Assembly: GCA_026954325.1 (NCBI GenBank) | Contig: JAIXKK010000140.1 | Span: 13,623 to 46,091, forward strand | Length of the DNA stretch: 32,469 nucleotides | Direction: 5' to 3' | Origin: Bryobacterales bacterium | GTDB lineage: Bacteria; Acidobacteriota; Terriglobia; Bryobacterales; Bryobacteraceae | Part shown: positions 17,501 to 25,948 of the stretch, piece by piece | Layout: every line of letters starts with the position of its first letter | Position numbering within the stretch: position 1 is the first letter of the stretch | Made by a program: the position numbers and the translations under genes | Notes under the pieces: generated by a model | The model's input: only the letters and a program-made list of their open reading frames with translations | Told to the model about the DNA's origin: nothing | Databases searched by the model: none

Positions 17501-17635
17501 ATGGCAAATTTTTTGCTCCAGAGGGGCTTGCGTCGCAGCAGAGCCGCCAACCGTGTCGGCATCACATTGTTAATTGCCTTGCTGCTTGCGCTTGTGGCCA
17601 GCCTCGTTCACGGTATCCGCACCTTGATGCTCTAG
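17501..17635 (+). CDS. Small single-span membrane protein (44 residues)
   Basis: A short frame encodes a basic N-terminal segment (QRGLRRSRAANR) followed by one hydrophobic helix (about residues 19-37, GITLLIALLLALVASLV). AAGAGG lies eight bases before ATG 17501 and a TATACT -10-like box is at 17476-17481, giving a plausible expression unit; an in-frame ATG at 17495 is too close to that site. No family recognised. The topology would put the charged end in the cytoplasm. Confidence 0.55.
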   Translation: MANFLLQRGLRRSRAANRVGITLLIALLLALVASLVHGIRTLML

Positions 17636-18015
17636 CGTAGTATCCGGCGATTGGATGGCCAATTCGTTCCATGGGCCGGCTCCGGCCGCTGGATGCCTTA
17701 TTAATCCGTTTCCATTGGCCGTGGATGGGCGGAAGACGGGGCGCGGAATGCGAAAATCGCGTTATTCCCGTCAGGGCATCCACTCTTAATTCATCTTATG
17801 TCCCGGACCAGGCGCCGAGGCGGAGCGAAGAGCGGTTTGCAAGCCCGGACGTTGCGGAAAGCACTTCAAGGGCTGAGCGTGCCCCTGCGGAGGGGAGGCG
17901 GCTCCGTTGTAAGACCGGGGCGCGGCGGGTGCGGACGACGCCGGCGCGTTTGATCACGTTTGGTGGCTCTTCCTACTCCCGGCCGCGAATTGGGATATAC
18001 TTCTCCCCGTTCCAT
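17636..18015. other. 380-base intergenic stretch without a supported gene
   Basis: Open frames here (for example plus 17671-18018, or an Arg-rich frame at 17798-17953) have no ribosome site and no recognisable protein features. There are short inverted repeats, such as GCGA-AAA-TCGC within 17753-17763, and GGATGCC near 17692 with GGCATCC near 17777. No T-tract terminator and no known RNA family were recognised. A TATACT at 17996-18001 could serve the DUF5684 gene as a -10 box. An unrecognised small RNA cannot be excluded. Confidence 0.5.
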
Positions 18016-18031
18016 TAAGGAGAGCTCAAAC

Positions 18032-18451
18032 ATGAACGATGATGCCGCGGCTGGCTTGCTGAAGGGCGTTCTCGTCCTCTTCAGCGGATTTTTCTTCCTC
18101 TTCCTCCTTGCCACGATCGTTGTGATGATCGCGTCGATGTGGAAAGTATTCACCAAGGCAGGGAAACCCGGTTGGGCGGCCATCGTCCCCGTCTACAGCG
18201 CCATCGTCCTGCTCGACATCGCCGGAAGACCCCTGTGGTGGGTCTTCCTATTCTTTTTTCCCGTGGTCAACTTTGTCATCTGGATCATTGTCGCCATTGA
18301 CCTCGCCAAGAGCTTCGGGAAGAGCACTGGCTTCGCCCTCGGCCTCGTCTTTCTCGGCTTTGTCTTCTTCCCCATTCTCGGGTTCGGCCCTGCCCGCTAT
18401 CTGGGGCCCGCGGGCGCGGAAGGACGGCCCGCCCTGAGTCCGGTTTCCTAA
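18032..18451 (+). CDS. DUF5684-family multi-span membrane protein
   Basis: This 139-residue protein has about four hydrophobic helices (roughly 10-36, 52-66, 70-90, 93-120) and the family-typical stretches WKVFTKAGKPGWAAIVPVYS and AIDLAKSFGKSTGFALGL. Its function is unknown; DUF5684 proteins are small integral membrane proteins often next to signal-peptidase or secretion genes. The start is ATG 18032, preceded by TAAGGAGAG at 18016-18024; the open frame extends upstream but lacks such a site there. It stands alone in its transcription unit. Confidence 0.85.
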   Translation: MNDDAAAGLLKGVLVLFSGFFFLFLLATIVVMIASMWKVFTKAGKPGWAAIVPVYSAIVLLDIAGRPLWWVFLFFFPVVNFVIWIIVAIDLAKSFGKSTGFALGLVFLGFVFFPILGFGPARYLGPAGAEGRPALSPVS

Positions 18452-18568
18452 CCGCGGACGGGACGACGGTACAAAGGAAGAACCGAAGCCGGCCGGCCCG
18501 CTGGAACTGAGCCCAATGCCGCCCAATCCTCCTCACCGTGGGCGTTTGGGATAACATGCAGAGTGGCC

Positions 18569-19513
18569 ATGAATACCCGACGCGATTGCCTTTCCCTGTT
18601 CGCCACGGCTGCCGCTGCAGTGAGCGCTCCCGCGCCCACTGCACCCGGCGGAAGGTTCACCATTTGCGCCTTCTCGAAGCACTTCCAGTGGACAACCATC
18701 GACGAAGCCGCGAAGCTCTGCGCCGATTTCGGATACGAGGGCGTGGACATCACGCTGCGCCCCGGAGGCCATGTCGAACCGGCGCGCGTCGAAGACGACC
18801 TGCCCAAGGCCGTCGAGGCTGTCAAACGCGCCGGGCTTGCCGTGCCCATGGTCACCAGCGATATCGTCGATGTCAATACCCCGCACGCCGAAACGGTCCT
18901 CAAAACACTCTCCCGGCTCGGTATCCACAACTATCGTTGGGGCGGATTCCGCTACACGGAGAGAGTCTCCATCCCCGATCAGCTTGCCGAATTGAAGAAG
19001 CGCGTGCGCGATCTCGCCGCGCTCAACAAACATTACGGCATGACCGCCATGTATCACACCCACTCCGGCGCGGGCCTCGTGGGAGCCTCGTTCTGGGATC
19101 TCTACATCCTTCTCAAAGACTTCGACACCAATGCCGTGTCCGTCAACTTCGACATCGGGCATGCCACGGTCGAAGGCGGCCTCGGCGGATGGGTCCACTC
19201 GAGCCGCCTGCTGCTTCCCTACACCCGCGGCGTGGCCGTCAAGGACTTCTATTGGGAGAAGAACGCCAAGGGCCAGTGGGACGTCCGATGGTGCGCGCTC
19301 GGACAGGGCATGGCGCACTTCGATAAATTCCTGCCGATGCTCAAATCCGCCGGCTTCCGCGGACCGCTGCAACTTCACATGGAGTACCACGACCTCGGCG
19401 GAGCCGACGCGGGGAAGAAGACGTTCACCATCCCCAAGGACAAGCTGTTCATGATGTACCGCCGCGACGTTGGCGTGCTGAAGAAGATGCTCGGCGAGGC
19501 AGGAATGTTATGA
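18569..19513 (+). CDS. Exported xylose isomerase-like TIM-barrel protein
   Basis: The 314-residue protein starts with a Tat-type signal (NTRRDCLSLFATAAAA) and continues as a sugar phosphate isomerase/epimerase-like TIM barrel. Segments such as GYEGVDITLRPGGHVEP, YRWGGFRY, MYHTHSGAG, VNFDIGHATVEGG and VAVKDFYWEK fit the AP-endonuclease-2/xylose-isomerase barrel with metal-binding acidic and His residues. Tat export suits a protein that folds with its metal in the cytoplasm. ATG 18569 is chosen; GTG 18563 would add two residues. It overlaps the next gene by ATGA, so the two are co-translated. Confidence 0.85.
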   Translation: MNTRRDCLSLFATAAAAVSAPAPTAPGGRFTICAFSKHFQWTTIDEAAKLCADFGYEGVDITLRPGGHVEPARVEDDLPKAVEAVKRAGLAVPMVTSDIVDVNTPHAETVLKTLSRLGIHNYRWGGFRYTERVSIPDQLAELKKRVRDLAALNKHYGMTAMYHTHSGAGLVGASFWDLYILLKDFDTNAVSVNFDIGHATVEGGLGGWVHSSRLLLPYTRGVAVKDFYWEKNAKGQWDVRWCALGQGMAHFDKFLPMLKSAGFRGPLQLHMEYHDLGGADAGKKTFTIPKDKLFMMYRRDVGVLKKMLGEAGML

Positions 19514-21732
19514 ACGGTCCGGCCATGAAGCTGGTTGCGATATTTTTCACGGCGGCTTCAATCTGGGCCGCGCCATGTTCCCTGACAGGCTACATAGCGC
19601 AAAGCGGACTCACCGCCGAAGCCGCCGGCCAGGATCTGCGCGTGGATTGGCGGGGCGAACGCGGAGCCTCCCTTCGCGCCACCTTCGGCCTCGATGGGGA
19701 TCAACCCGTCATCCGCGATCTCGCCGTGCGCAAAGGCGGAGCCTGGATAATCGCCGGCACGAATCTAAAGCCGGAATTCGACGTCGTCAGCGGCGTGCGC
19801 CGCATCTCCAATCAACAACTCACTCCGCTCAGGGAACTCGGCCTCGACAAGCCCGAGATTCTTGAAAAGGAAAAATGGCGCGCCTTCTGGGACGCGCCGC
19901 TCGTGGTTCCCGGAGCCGCCCGCACCAACGTGGGGCTGCCGCGCACCCCCTCGGAGATCCATCGCGCAACAGCCACCTACGCTTCCCATGGCTGCGAGGC
20001 GCGCACCGATGGCGCGCGGCTCGAAATCATCTACCCCGGACTGTCTCTGGGTGTCTTCTCCGGCCGCCTTGTGTTCACCGTCTACAAGGGCGCGAACCTC
20101 CTGCGCCAGGAGGCGATTGCCAAGACCGAAGAGCCGTCCGTAGCCTACAAGTACAATGCCGGCCTGAAGGGCTTTCAAACCGGCGCGGCGCGGCGCGTCG
20201 TATGGCGCGATGTCGCCCGCGCCTGGCAGAAGTTCGAATTCGGCGGTGCGGTCAATCAGGACCCCGTAGCCCTGCGGGCGCGAAACCGGCTGGCGCTGGT
20301 CGAGTTCGATAAGGGCTCGCTGGCGGTGTTCCCGCCCCCCCACAAATTCTTCTTCGCGCGCGAGATCGAACTGAATCTCGGCTACGTGTGGTATCGCAAG
20401 GACAGCGCCGATTCCTTCTCCGTCGGCGTCCGCCAGGCCGAGCGCGAAGAGATGTACCGCCCCTATGGCGTCTCCGATGAAGTCTACAAACGCCGCGCCG
20501 CGCAGTCCCGTAGCTTTGCCGAAGGGAATTTCGCCCTCAATGCGCCTCCGGGAACATGGCAGCGCATGGCCGTCTATTATTACCTCAGTCCGGAAAACAG
20601 CGAAGCCGCCCAAAAGCAGGTGCTCGCCTACACTCACGACGACACGTTCAAGCCGCTGCCCGGATACAAAGTGGCCATCAGCCATTTCCACACGCACTTC
20701 AATGAATTGCTTACCGATGCCGGAACCATCGATCTCATGCCGAATTGGATTCCGGTGTTCCGCGGGCTCGGCGTGAACATCGCCATGATGTCCGATTTCC
20801 ATGGCGACGGACACGCCGGCGACGCGGGCCCGCTACGCCTCAAGGACCAGAACGTCTACTTCGAAGGCTGCCGCCGCTTCTCGGATAATGATTTCCTCAT
20901 TATGCCCGGCGAAGAGCCCGATGCCTATTTCGGCGGCCACTACACCGTTGTCTTCCCTCACCCCGTCTACTGGACCAAGGTCCGCAAGGACGGCAAGCTC
21001 TTCATCGAGCGAGACCCCAAATACGGCCGGGTCTACCACATCGAGAGCGCCAAGGATGAACTCGACATGCTCCAGCGCGAGGGCGGCCTCATGTGGCAGA
21101 CGCACCCGCGCGCCAAAGGCTCCAGCGGCTATCCCGAAGCGGTCAAAACCAGCGCCCATTACAACAGCGCCAACTTCCTCGGCGCCTCGTATCAATCCCT
21201 CCCCGTGGACCTCTCCGAGCAGCGCATCTGCGAGGAGCGCTGCTTCGGCGTCCTTGACGACATGAACAACTGGGGCAGGGCGAAATACATGATCGCCGAA
21301 GGCGACACCTACCAGAAATTCCCCGAGGACGAAACCTTCAGCCACCTCATTGTCAACTACGTGAAACTCGCCCGCGTCCCTCGCTTTGACGAAGACTGGA
21401 GCCCCATCCTCAAAGCTATGCGCCGCGGCGACTACTTTGTCTCCACGGGCGAAGTCCTCATCCCCAGCGTGGCCATCGAGGGATCTGGCGCAAAGCGCAT
21501 TATGGCCGCCTCGGTCGAGTGGACCTTCCCGCTTGAATTTCTGGAACTCGTTTGGGGGGACGGTAAGACCACCAGCCGTCAGGTGATCCCCGCCAAGGAT
21601 TCCACCGCCTTCGGCTCGCAAACGTTCCGCATTCCCTTCGACACGAACGGGAAAAAATGGGTGCGGTTCGCCGCATGGGACTCCGCCGGCAACGGGGCCT
21701 TCACCCAGCCCGTTCACTTCGACGGTAACTAA
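19510..21732 (+). CDS. Large exported protein with a PHP-like metallohydrolase domain
   Basis: This 740-residue protein has a signal peptide (about 6-21, ending IWAA), a beta-rich N-terminal half of unrecognised family, and a C-terminal half with PHP-type metal motifs. These are HFHTH at 392-396, SDFHGDGH at 428-435, PGEEPD around 468-469 and QTHPRAKGS with His532. PHP domains hydrolyse phosphoesters or related bonds using a metal cluster. A final beta-sandwich-like segment (about 650-740) completes it. The ATGA overlap with the TIM-barrel gene suggests they act on the same substrate, probably a carbohydrate or polyol derivative in the periplasm; this is inference. It overlaps the convergent DUF503 gene by four bases. 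Confidence 0.72.
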   Translation: MNGPAMKLVAIFFTAASIWAAPCSLTGYIAQSGLTAEAAGQDLRVDWRGERGASLRATFGLDGDQPVIRDLAVRKGGAWIIAGTNLKPEFDVVSGVRRISNQQLTPLRELGLDKPEILEKEKWRAFWDAPLVVPGAARTNVGLPRTPSEIHRATATYASHGCEARTDGARLEIIYPGLSLGVFSGRLVFTVYKGANLLRQEAIAKTEEPSVAYKYNAGLKGFQTGAARRVVWRDVARAWQKFEFGGAVNQDPVALRARNRLALVEFDKGSLAVFPPPHKFFFAREIELNLGYVWYRKDSADSFSVGVRQAEREEMYRPYGVSDEVYKRRAAQSRSFAEGNFALNAPPGTWQRMAVYYYLSPENSEAAQKQVLAYTHDDTFKPLPGYKVAISHFHTHFNELLTDAGTIDLMPNWIPVFRGLGVNIAMMSDFHGDGHAGDAGPLRLKDQNVYFEGCRRFSDNDFLIMPGEEPDAYFGGHYTVVFPHPVYWTKVRKDGKLFIERDPKYGRVYHIESAKDELDMLQREGGLMWQTHPRAKGSSGYPEAVKTSAHYNSANFLGASYQSLPVDLSEQRICEERCFGVLDDMNNWGRAKYMIAEGDTYQKFPEDETFSHLIVNYVKLARVPRFDEDWSPILKAMRRGDYFVSTGEVLIPSVAIEGSGAKRIMAASVEWTFPLEFLELVWGDGKTTSRQVIPAKDSTAFGSQTFRIPFDTNGKKWVRFAAWDSAGNGAFTQPVHFDGN

Positions 21733-22016
21733 TCAATCCACTCCACGCCCGAATCCACCAGCGTCCCGCCCAGGAAGTTCGCGGCGTCGATCTCCACCGC
21801 TTGCAGCACCTGTTCGGCATAACCGCGGTCACCCGACACGGTAACTGCCGCCACCACGGAACGCTGCCATGTATCCTGGCCGCCGATCTCCGCCACCGAA
21901 ACATTAAAGCGGTGGCGCAACCGGTCTTTCAGACCTTTCACGACATGACGTTTGTCTTTCAAGGAATGAGAATCTTCGATGTGCAATTCCAGAGTGAGAA
22001 CACCAATCACAGGCAT
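21729..22016 (-). CDS. DUF503 (YlxP-like) protein
   Basis: This 95-residue protein matches DUF503: MPVIGVLTLELHIEDSHSLK at the start, then KRHVVKGLKDRLRHRFNVSV, AEIGGQDTWQRS and the VEIDAANFLGG end. In many bacteria this family sits between infB and rbfA and is linked to ribosome function; here it is isolated between a PHP-like gene and a peptidase gene. The start is ATG 22016; the open frame upstream is antisense to the M20 gene and not coding. No clear ribosome site precedes the start. Confidence 0.88.
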   Translation of the reverse strand: MPVIGVLTLELHIEDSHSLKDKRHVVKGLKDRLRHRFNVSVAEIGGQDTWQRSVVAAVTVSGDRGYAEQVLQAVEIDAANFLGGTLVDSGVEWID

Positions 22017-22055
22017 GTGGATAGATAGTGATACTTCGAGATTATCATCGAATGT

Positions 22056-23294
22056 ATGACCGGGCTTCCCCTGTACCTGTTTGCCTTCCTTTCCTGTGCT
22101 CTCGCGCAGGATGCCCTCATGCAGCGGCCCGAAGTAAGGAAGGCGCTCGACTATCTCCACGCCCACGATGCCGAACATCTCGAAAAACAGATCCGCATCG
22201 CCGAAATTCCCGCTCCCACTTTTCACGAGGCCGAGCGCGCCCGCTTCCTCGAAGCGGAGTTCCGGCGCGTTGGCCTCCAAAACATCGAGATCGACAAGCA
22301 AGGAAACGTGCTGGGGTGGCGGCCCGGTAAGTCTCCGAAGGCGATGGTGGTGGCGGCGCATCTCGACATCTCCTTCTCCCCCGGTGTAAACACCAAAGTG
22401 CGCAAAGAGGCTGGCCGGTGGTTCGCGCCCGGCATCGCCGATGACAGCCGCGGCCTCGCCGCGCTGCTCGCCATTGCGGAAGCCTTGAACCATGCCGGCG
22501 TCGCCACCGCCCACACCCTCCTGTTCGTGGCGAATGTGGGTGAAGAAGGACTCGGAGACCTCAATGGCATCCGGTATCTCTTCGGCCAAAGCCCGCATAA
22601 GTCCCGGCTCATCGCCTTCCTCTCCATCGACGGAACCTCGCCCGCCCGCATCGTGAACGGGGGAACCTCAGTCAAGCGCTATCGCATAGTCATCCGCGGC
22701 CCCGGCGGCCACAGTTACGGCAACTTCGGCCGGCCCAATGCCATTCACGCCGCGGGCCGCATCGTCGCGAGTCTCGCCGCCATGGATGTGCCCCAGCGCC
22801 CCAAGACCACTTACAGCGTCGGCAAAATTCAGGGCGGAACCACGGTCAACGCCATCGCCGAGGAGTGCGTCATGGAGGTGGACCTTCGATCGGAAGATCC
22901 CGGCGAGTTGGACAAACTCGAACTGCGGTTTCTCGAAGCCGTGCGGACGGGTGTCGAACAGGAAAACAAACTCCGCGAAGTTTCCGGCAAACATCTCACG
23001 TTTGAAACCGAACTCGTCAGTCATCGCCCCGGCGGGCAGACGCCGGCCTCGAGCGCCCTCGTCAAGTCCGCGGAGTGGGCATCCCGTATGAGCGGGCACA
23101 CACCATCGCTCTCCTTCGGCAGCACGGATTCAAACCTGCCCATCAGCCTCGGGATCCCCGCTATTACACTCGGCGGTGGAGGGGTGGGAGAGAATGCTCA
23201 TTCCCTCAACGAGTGGTTTGAGCCGCGCGAGGCATGGAAAGGCCCTCAGATGGTCCTGCTGACCATCCTAGCCTACGACGCTGAGGCAAAATAG
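22056..23294 (+). CDS. M20-family metallopeptidase, exported
   Basis: This 412-residue di-zinc peptidase of the PepT/ArgE-like M20 family has a signal peptide (MTGLPLYLFAFLSCALA). Metal and catalytic residues are H102 and D104 (AAHLDIS), D129/D130 (GIADDSRG), E163/E164 (VGEEGLGD), D192 (SIDGT) and a C-terminal His (ENAHSLNEWF). The dimerisation lid with RGPGGHSYGNFGRPNAIHA is inserted as usual. It probably cleaves peptides or acyl-amino acids outside the cytoplasm. It is divergent from the DUF503 gene with a 39-bp gap. Confidence 0.93.
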   Translation: MTGLPLYLFAFLSCALAQDALMQRPEVRKALDYLHAHDAEHLEKQIRIAEIPAPTFHEAERARFLEAEFRRVGLQNIEIDKQGNVLGWRPGKSPKAMVVAAHLDISFSPGVNTKVRKEAGRWFAPGIADDSRGLAALLAIAEALNHAGVATAHTLLFVANVGEEGLGDLNGIRYLFGQSPHKSRLIAFLSIDGTSPARIVNGGTSVKRYRIVIRGPGGHSYGNFGRPNAIHAAGRIVASLAAMDVPQRPKTTYSVGKIQGGTTVNAIAEECVMEVDLRSEDPGELDKLELRFLEAVRTGVEQENKLREVSGKHLTFETELVSHRPGGQTPASSALVKSAEWASRMSGHTPSLSFGSTDSNLPISLGIPAITLGGGGVGENAHSLNEWFEPREAWKGPQMVLLTILAYDAEAK

Positions 23295-23303
23295 CCTGTT
23301 CAG

Positions 23304-24011
23304 GTGACGCCAGCCTCGGTAACTTCGCTGCGGCGAAGGCGTCTCTTGTTCTACATGTCTCGCGTCCTCTTGTTGCTGGGGTATTTGTGCCTCCACACCG
23401 CCTTTGCTCAACCGGGCGATGACGCCGCGATCGTAGCCAAGAGCGACTCCGTCGTGGAACTCAGCAGCGGCGGGACGCCGGCATTGCCCGATTGGCGAGT
23501 TCGCCGGCAAGTCCTTCTGAAACAGATACTTGGACCGCAGGCGGTACTCGAAGTGCTTCCCGGCCTGGCGTTCGATGAATCCCGCAACTTCCCCTCGCCC
23601 TGGGGGCGCGGCCCAACAGGGGTGGCGAAACGCTTCGGCAATCAATACGGCCAGTTCGTCATCGGCGAGTTCATCGAGTTCGGTGTCTCGTCCCTCCATA
23701 ACGAAGACCCGCGCTACTTCCGCCTCGGCGACGGCACTGCCTGGCGGCGGACCCGGCATGTATTCAAAAATACATTCTTCGCCCACCACGCTGACGGGTC
23801 GCCCGGTATGACTCTCGCCGCCGGCAGGATTCTCGGAGTCTACGGCGCATGGGGCGTGGCGACCCGCTGGAACCCTCCGGCACAGCAGACCGTTGGCCAG
23901 TTCCTGCTCTACGGCACCGTCGGGATGCTCACCAAAACCGGCGGCAATGTCATACGCGAGTTCTGGCCCGACGTGAAGCGGAGGTTCTCCCACAAGAGCA
24001 GGCAGGACTGA
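23304..24011 (+). CDS. Hypothetical exported protein
   Basis: I can assign no function. The 235-residue protein has an N-terminal signal (hydrophobic VLLLLGYLCLHTAFA, cleavage near AFAQ) and a conserved-looking middle with RFGNQYGQFVIGEFIEFG, HNEDPRYFRLGDG and RRTRHVFKNTFF, then small-residue-rich segments (LGVYGAWGVATRW) that may insert into or span a membrane. The start is uncertain: GTG 23304, TTG 23346 or ATG 23355 all keep the signal. It follows the M20 peptidase gene by nine bases and ends three bases before the convergent nicotinamidase gene. Confidence 0.75.
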   Translation: MTPASVTSLRRRRLLFYMSRVLLLLGYLCLHTAFAQPGDDAAIVAKSDSVVELSSGGTPALPDWRVRRQVLLKQILGPQAVLEVLPGLAFDESRNFPSPWGRGPTGVAKRFGNQYGQFVIGEFIEFGVSSLHNEDPRYFRLGDGTAWRRTRHVFKNTFFAHHADGSPGMTLAAGRILGVYGAWGVATRWNPPAQQTVGQFLLYGTVGMLTKTGGNVIREFWPDVKRRFSHKSRQD

Positions 24012-24014
24012 ATC

Positions 24015-24602
24015 CTACGCCGCTTGCATCACTTCCGATGCCGTGGTCAGCTTGCCGCCGCGCGATTGGAACTCCGCCATCATCCTTGCTGCCTTGTCGC
24101 GATTGAGGCACTCTACGGCATCCGTCACGAGATCTACGGGCTTGCCCGTTCGCAGAAGGCCGAATGCCGCGTTCTTGACGCAGATCTCGGTGGCAACGCC
24201 ATACACGACAAAACGATCCGCGGCGAGGATGTCGAGCAGACGGTGGACGTTCGCATTCGCAAAGCAGTCGGTGGTCTGCTTTTCGAGCAGCACCTGACGA
24301 GCCCCGCAGAGCTTCACTTGCATGAGCGAACTCGGGATCACAATGCGCTTTTCGAGCAGCGTAACCCGCGGCTTTGCCTGTCCCACTGTCCCGGCGACAC
24401 AGTGGGGAGGCCAGTTCTGAAACTCCGGGTCGTCTTCAGCGTGCGCATCCATTGTGGAAACCACGGTGAAGAACTCTGACCCCGCCCAATGATTCAATTC
24501 CCCTACGAGATTGACGATCTTCTCCGCGCCTGGCACATAAAGCGCCCCGGCGGGAAAGAGAAAATCAATCTGCGTGTCCACGTCAAAGAACACGGTTCTC
24601 AT
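24015..24602 (-). CDS. pncA: Nicotinamidase (isochorismatase-like hydrolase)
   Basis: This 195-residue cysteine hydrolase has the nicotinamidase triad: Asp9 (DVDTQIDF), Lys108 (LLEKQTTD) and Cys141 (GVATEICVKN), with metal-site candidates Asp52, His54 and His67 (STMDAH, WPPHC). It would convert nicotinamide to nicotinate. The gene overlaps the upstream pncB by ATGA, and PncB uses nicotinate, which makes the assignment firm. It is the last gene of the long minus-strand run from 30.5 kb. Confidence 0.9.
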   Translation of the reverse strand: MRTVFFDVDTQIDFLFPAGALYVPGAEKIVNLVGELNHWAGSEFFTVVSTMDAHAEDDPEFQNWPPHCVAGTVGQAKPRVTLLEKRIVIPSSLMQVKLCGARQVLLEKQTTDCFANANVHRLLDILAADRFVVYGVATEICVKNAAFGLLRTGKPVDLVTDAVECLNRDKAARMMAEFQSRGGKLTTASEVMQAA

Positions 24603-25945
24603 GACGATACACCCGTTTGACCCTTCCGCACCCGTTCCGACAACGAGACTAGCTCCTCACTATATTGCACACTCCAGGGGTCCTTGGCGTCAAACAGGCT
24701 GCGCAGCGCCCCGGGCAGTTTGGAGACGCTTTCGAGAGTTCGCGAGCGGGCCGCGTGCGCGTCGGGCAACGGCGCCACGGGATGGCCGCCCAGGAGAACG
24801 GGACGCAGGAGAGCCTCCACGGCGGGCGTCCCGGGCGTACAGGTGGGGCATTCCCACGAGCATCCCACCACGTCGTGACCGGCGTAGCGGAAAACCTGTT
24901 TCGCTCCGGGGAGGGTATGCTTTCCCTCGCTGTATTTCGCCGTGTAGCGTCTTTCCGTGGAGGAACTGAGTTCCACAAGTTTATAAACCGCGCCGAGGTT
25001 GGGAACGTCGCGCGAGGTGGCGAGGTCGGTGCCCACGCCGAACGCATCGATGGGAGCCTTGGCCGCCATCAGTTCGGAGATCTTGTACTCGTTGAGGTCA
25101 CTGGTGCCCATGATCCTGGCATCCTCGAAACCTTGCGCGTCGAGGATCTGCCGCACGGCGCGGGAAACCTCCACGAGATTCCCGCTGTCGATGCGTACTC
25201 CCCACATGGGCCGTCCCAGAGAGGCGGCAATGCGCGCCCCCTCGAGGGTGTCGTAGGTGTCGATGAGGTAAACAGTATGCTCGCCGAGCAGTTCCTGCAA
25301 GCGGCGGTAGGCTTCCCGTTCCGTGGAAAAGGCCTGCACCCAACTATGGGCGGCGGTGCCGAAAACAGGTATCCCGAACTTGAGGCCCGCAAGGGCATTG
25401 CTGCTGCCGATGCAACCGCCGATATAAGCGGCGCGGCCGGCAAGCACGCCGGCCTCCGGAGTGTGGGCGCGGCGGGTGCCGAATTCGACCACTCCGCGGC
25501 CGCCGGCGATTTCGACGATGCGCGCGGCCTTGGTGGCGATCAGCGTTTGAAAGGCGATGGTGGAGGTGAGGTAGGTCTCGACAATCTGCGCGGCCACAAT
25601 GGGCGCCCGGACCGTGAGGATGGGCTCTCCGGCGAAGACCGGAGTCCCCTCGGGCATGGCGAAGACGTCTCCGGTGAAGCGAAGCCCGGCAAGGTAATCG
25701 AAGAAATCAGACTCAGCCTTGGCGAATTGCGGCAGGCCTCGCAGATACTCGATTTCCTCGCGGGTGAAACGGAAGTCGAGAAGATAATCCACCGCCTGTT
25801 GGAGTCCGGCGGCGATGAGGAAGTTGCGGTTATGCGGCAGGCGGCGGACAAAGAGTTCGAAGGTTGCGGTCTCACCGGTTTTCCCGGCCGCGAAATAGCC
25901 CGCGGCCATCGTGAACTGATAGAGGTCGGTGAGTAGCGCGTTCAC
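24599..25945 (-). CDS. pncB: Nicotinate phosphoribosyltransferase
   Basis: PncB joins nicotinate to PRPP to form nicotinate mononucleotide in NAD salvage. The 448-residue protein starts with LLTDLYQFTMAAGYF and has VEFGTRRAHTPEAG, YLIDTYDTLEGA, WGVRIDSGNL, RIMGTSDLNEYKI and FGVGTDLATS, all typical of this family. Length is within the family range. The start is GTG 25945, three bases after the stop of the DUF4340 gene, with a weak ribosome site, so it probably relies on translational coupling. Confidence 0.95.
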   Translation of the reverse strand: MNALLTDLYQFTMAAGYFAAGKTGETATFELFVRRLPHNRNFLIAAGLQQAVDYLLDFRFTREEIEYLRGLPQFAKAESDFFDYLAGLRFTGDVFAMPEGTPVFAGEPILTVRAPIVAAQIVETYLTSTIAFQTLIATKAARIVEIAGGRGVVEFGTRRAHTPEAGVLAGRAAYIGGCIGSSNALAGLKFGIPVFGTAAHSWVQAFSTEREAYRRLQELLGEHTVYLIDTYDTLEGARIAASLGRPMWGVRIDSGNLVEVSRAVRQILDAQGFEDARIMGTSDLNEYKISELMAAKAPIDAFGVGTDLATSRDVPNLGAVYKLVELSSSTERRYTAKYSEGKHTLPGAKQVFRYAGHDVVGCSWECPTCTPGTPAVEALLRPVLLGGHPVAPLPDAHAARSRTLESVSKLPGALRSLFDAKDPWSVQYSEELVSLSERVRKGQTGVSS

Positions 25946-25948
25946 CAG

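Noticed and set aside
17671..18018. 115-codon open frame in the intergenic stretch
   Set aside because: There is no ribosome site, no family signal, and the frame runs into the promoter region of the DUF5684 gene.
22016..22024. DnaA-box-like TGTGGATAG, considered because of the skew switch
   Set aside because: It is a single 8-of-9 match; another lone one (TTATCCACG) lies at 30390-30398 inside a gene. There is no cluster or AT-rich unwinding region, so this is not evidence for an origin.
24665..25936. 423-codon open frame on the plus strand
   Set aside because: It mirrors pncB on the opposite strand; pncB has full motif support.
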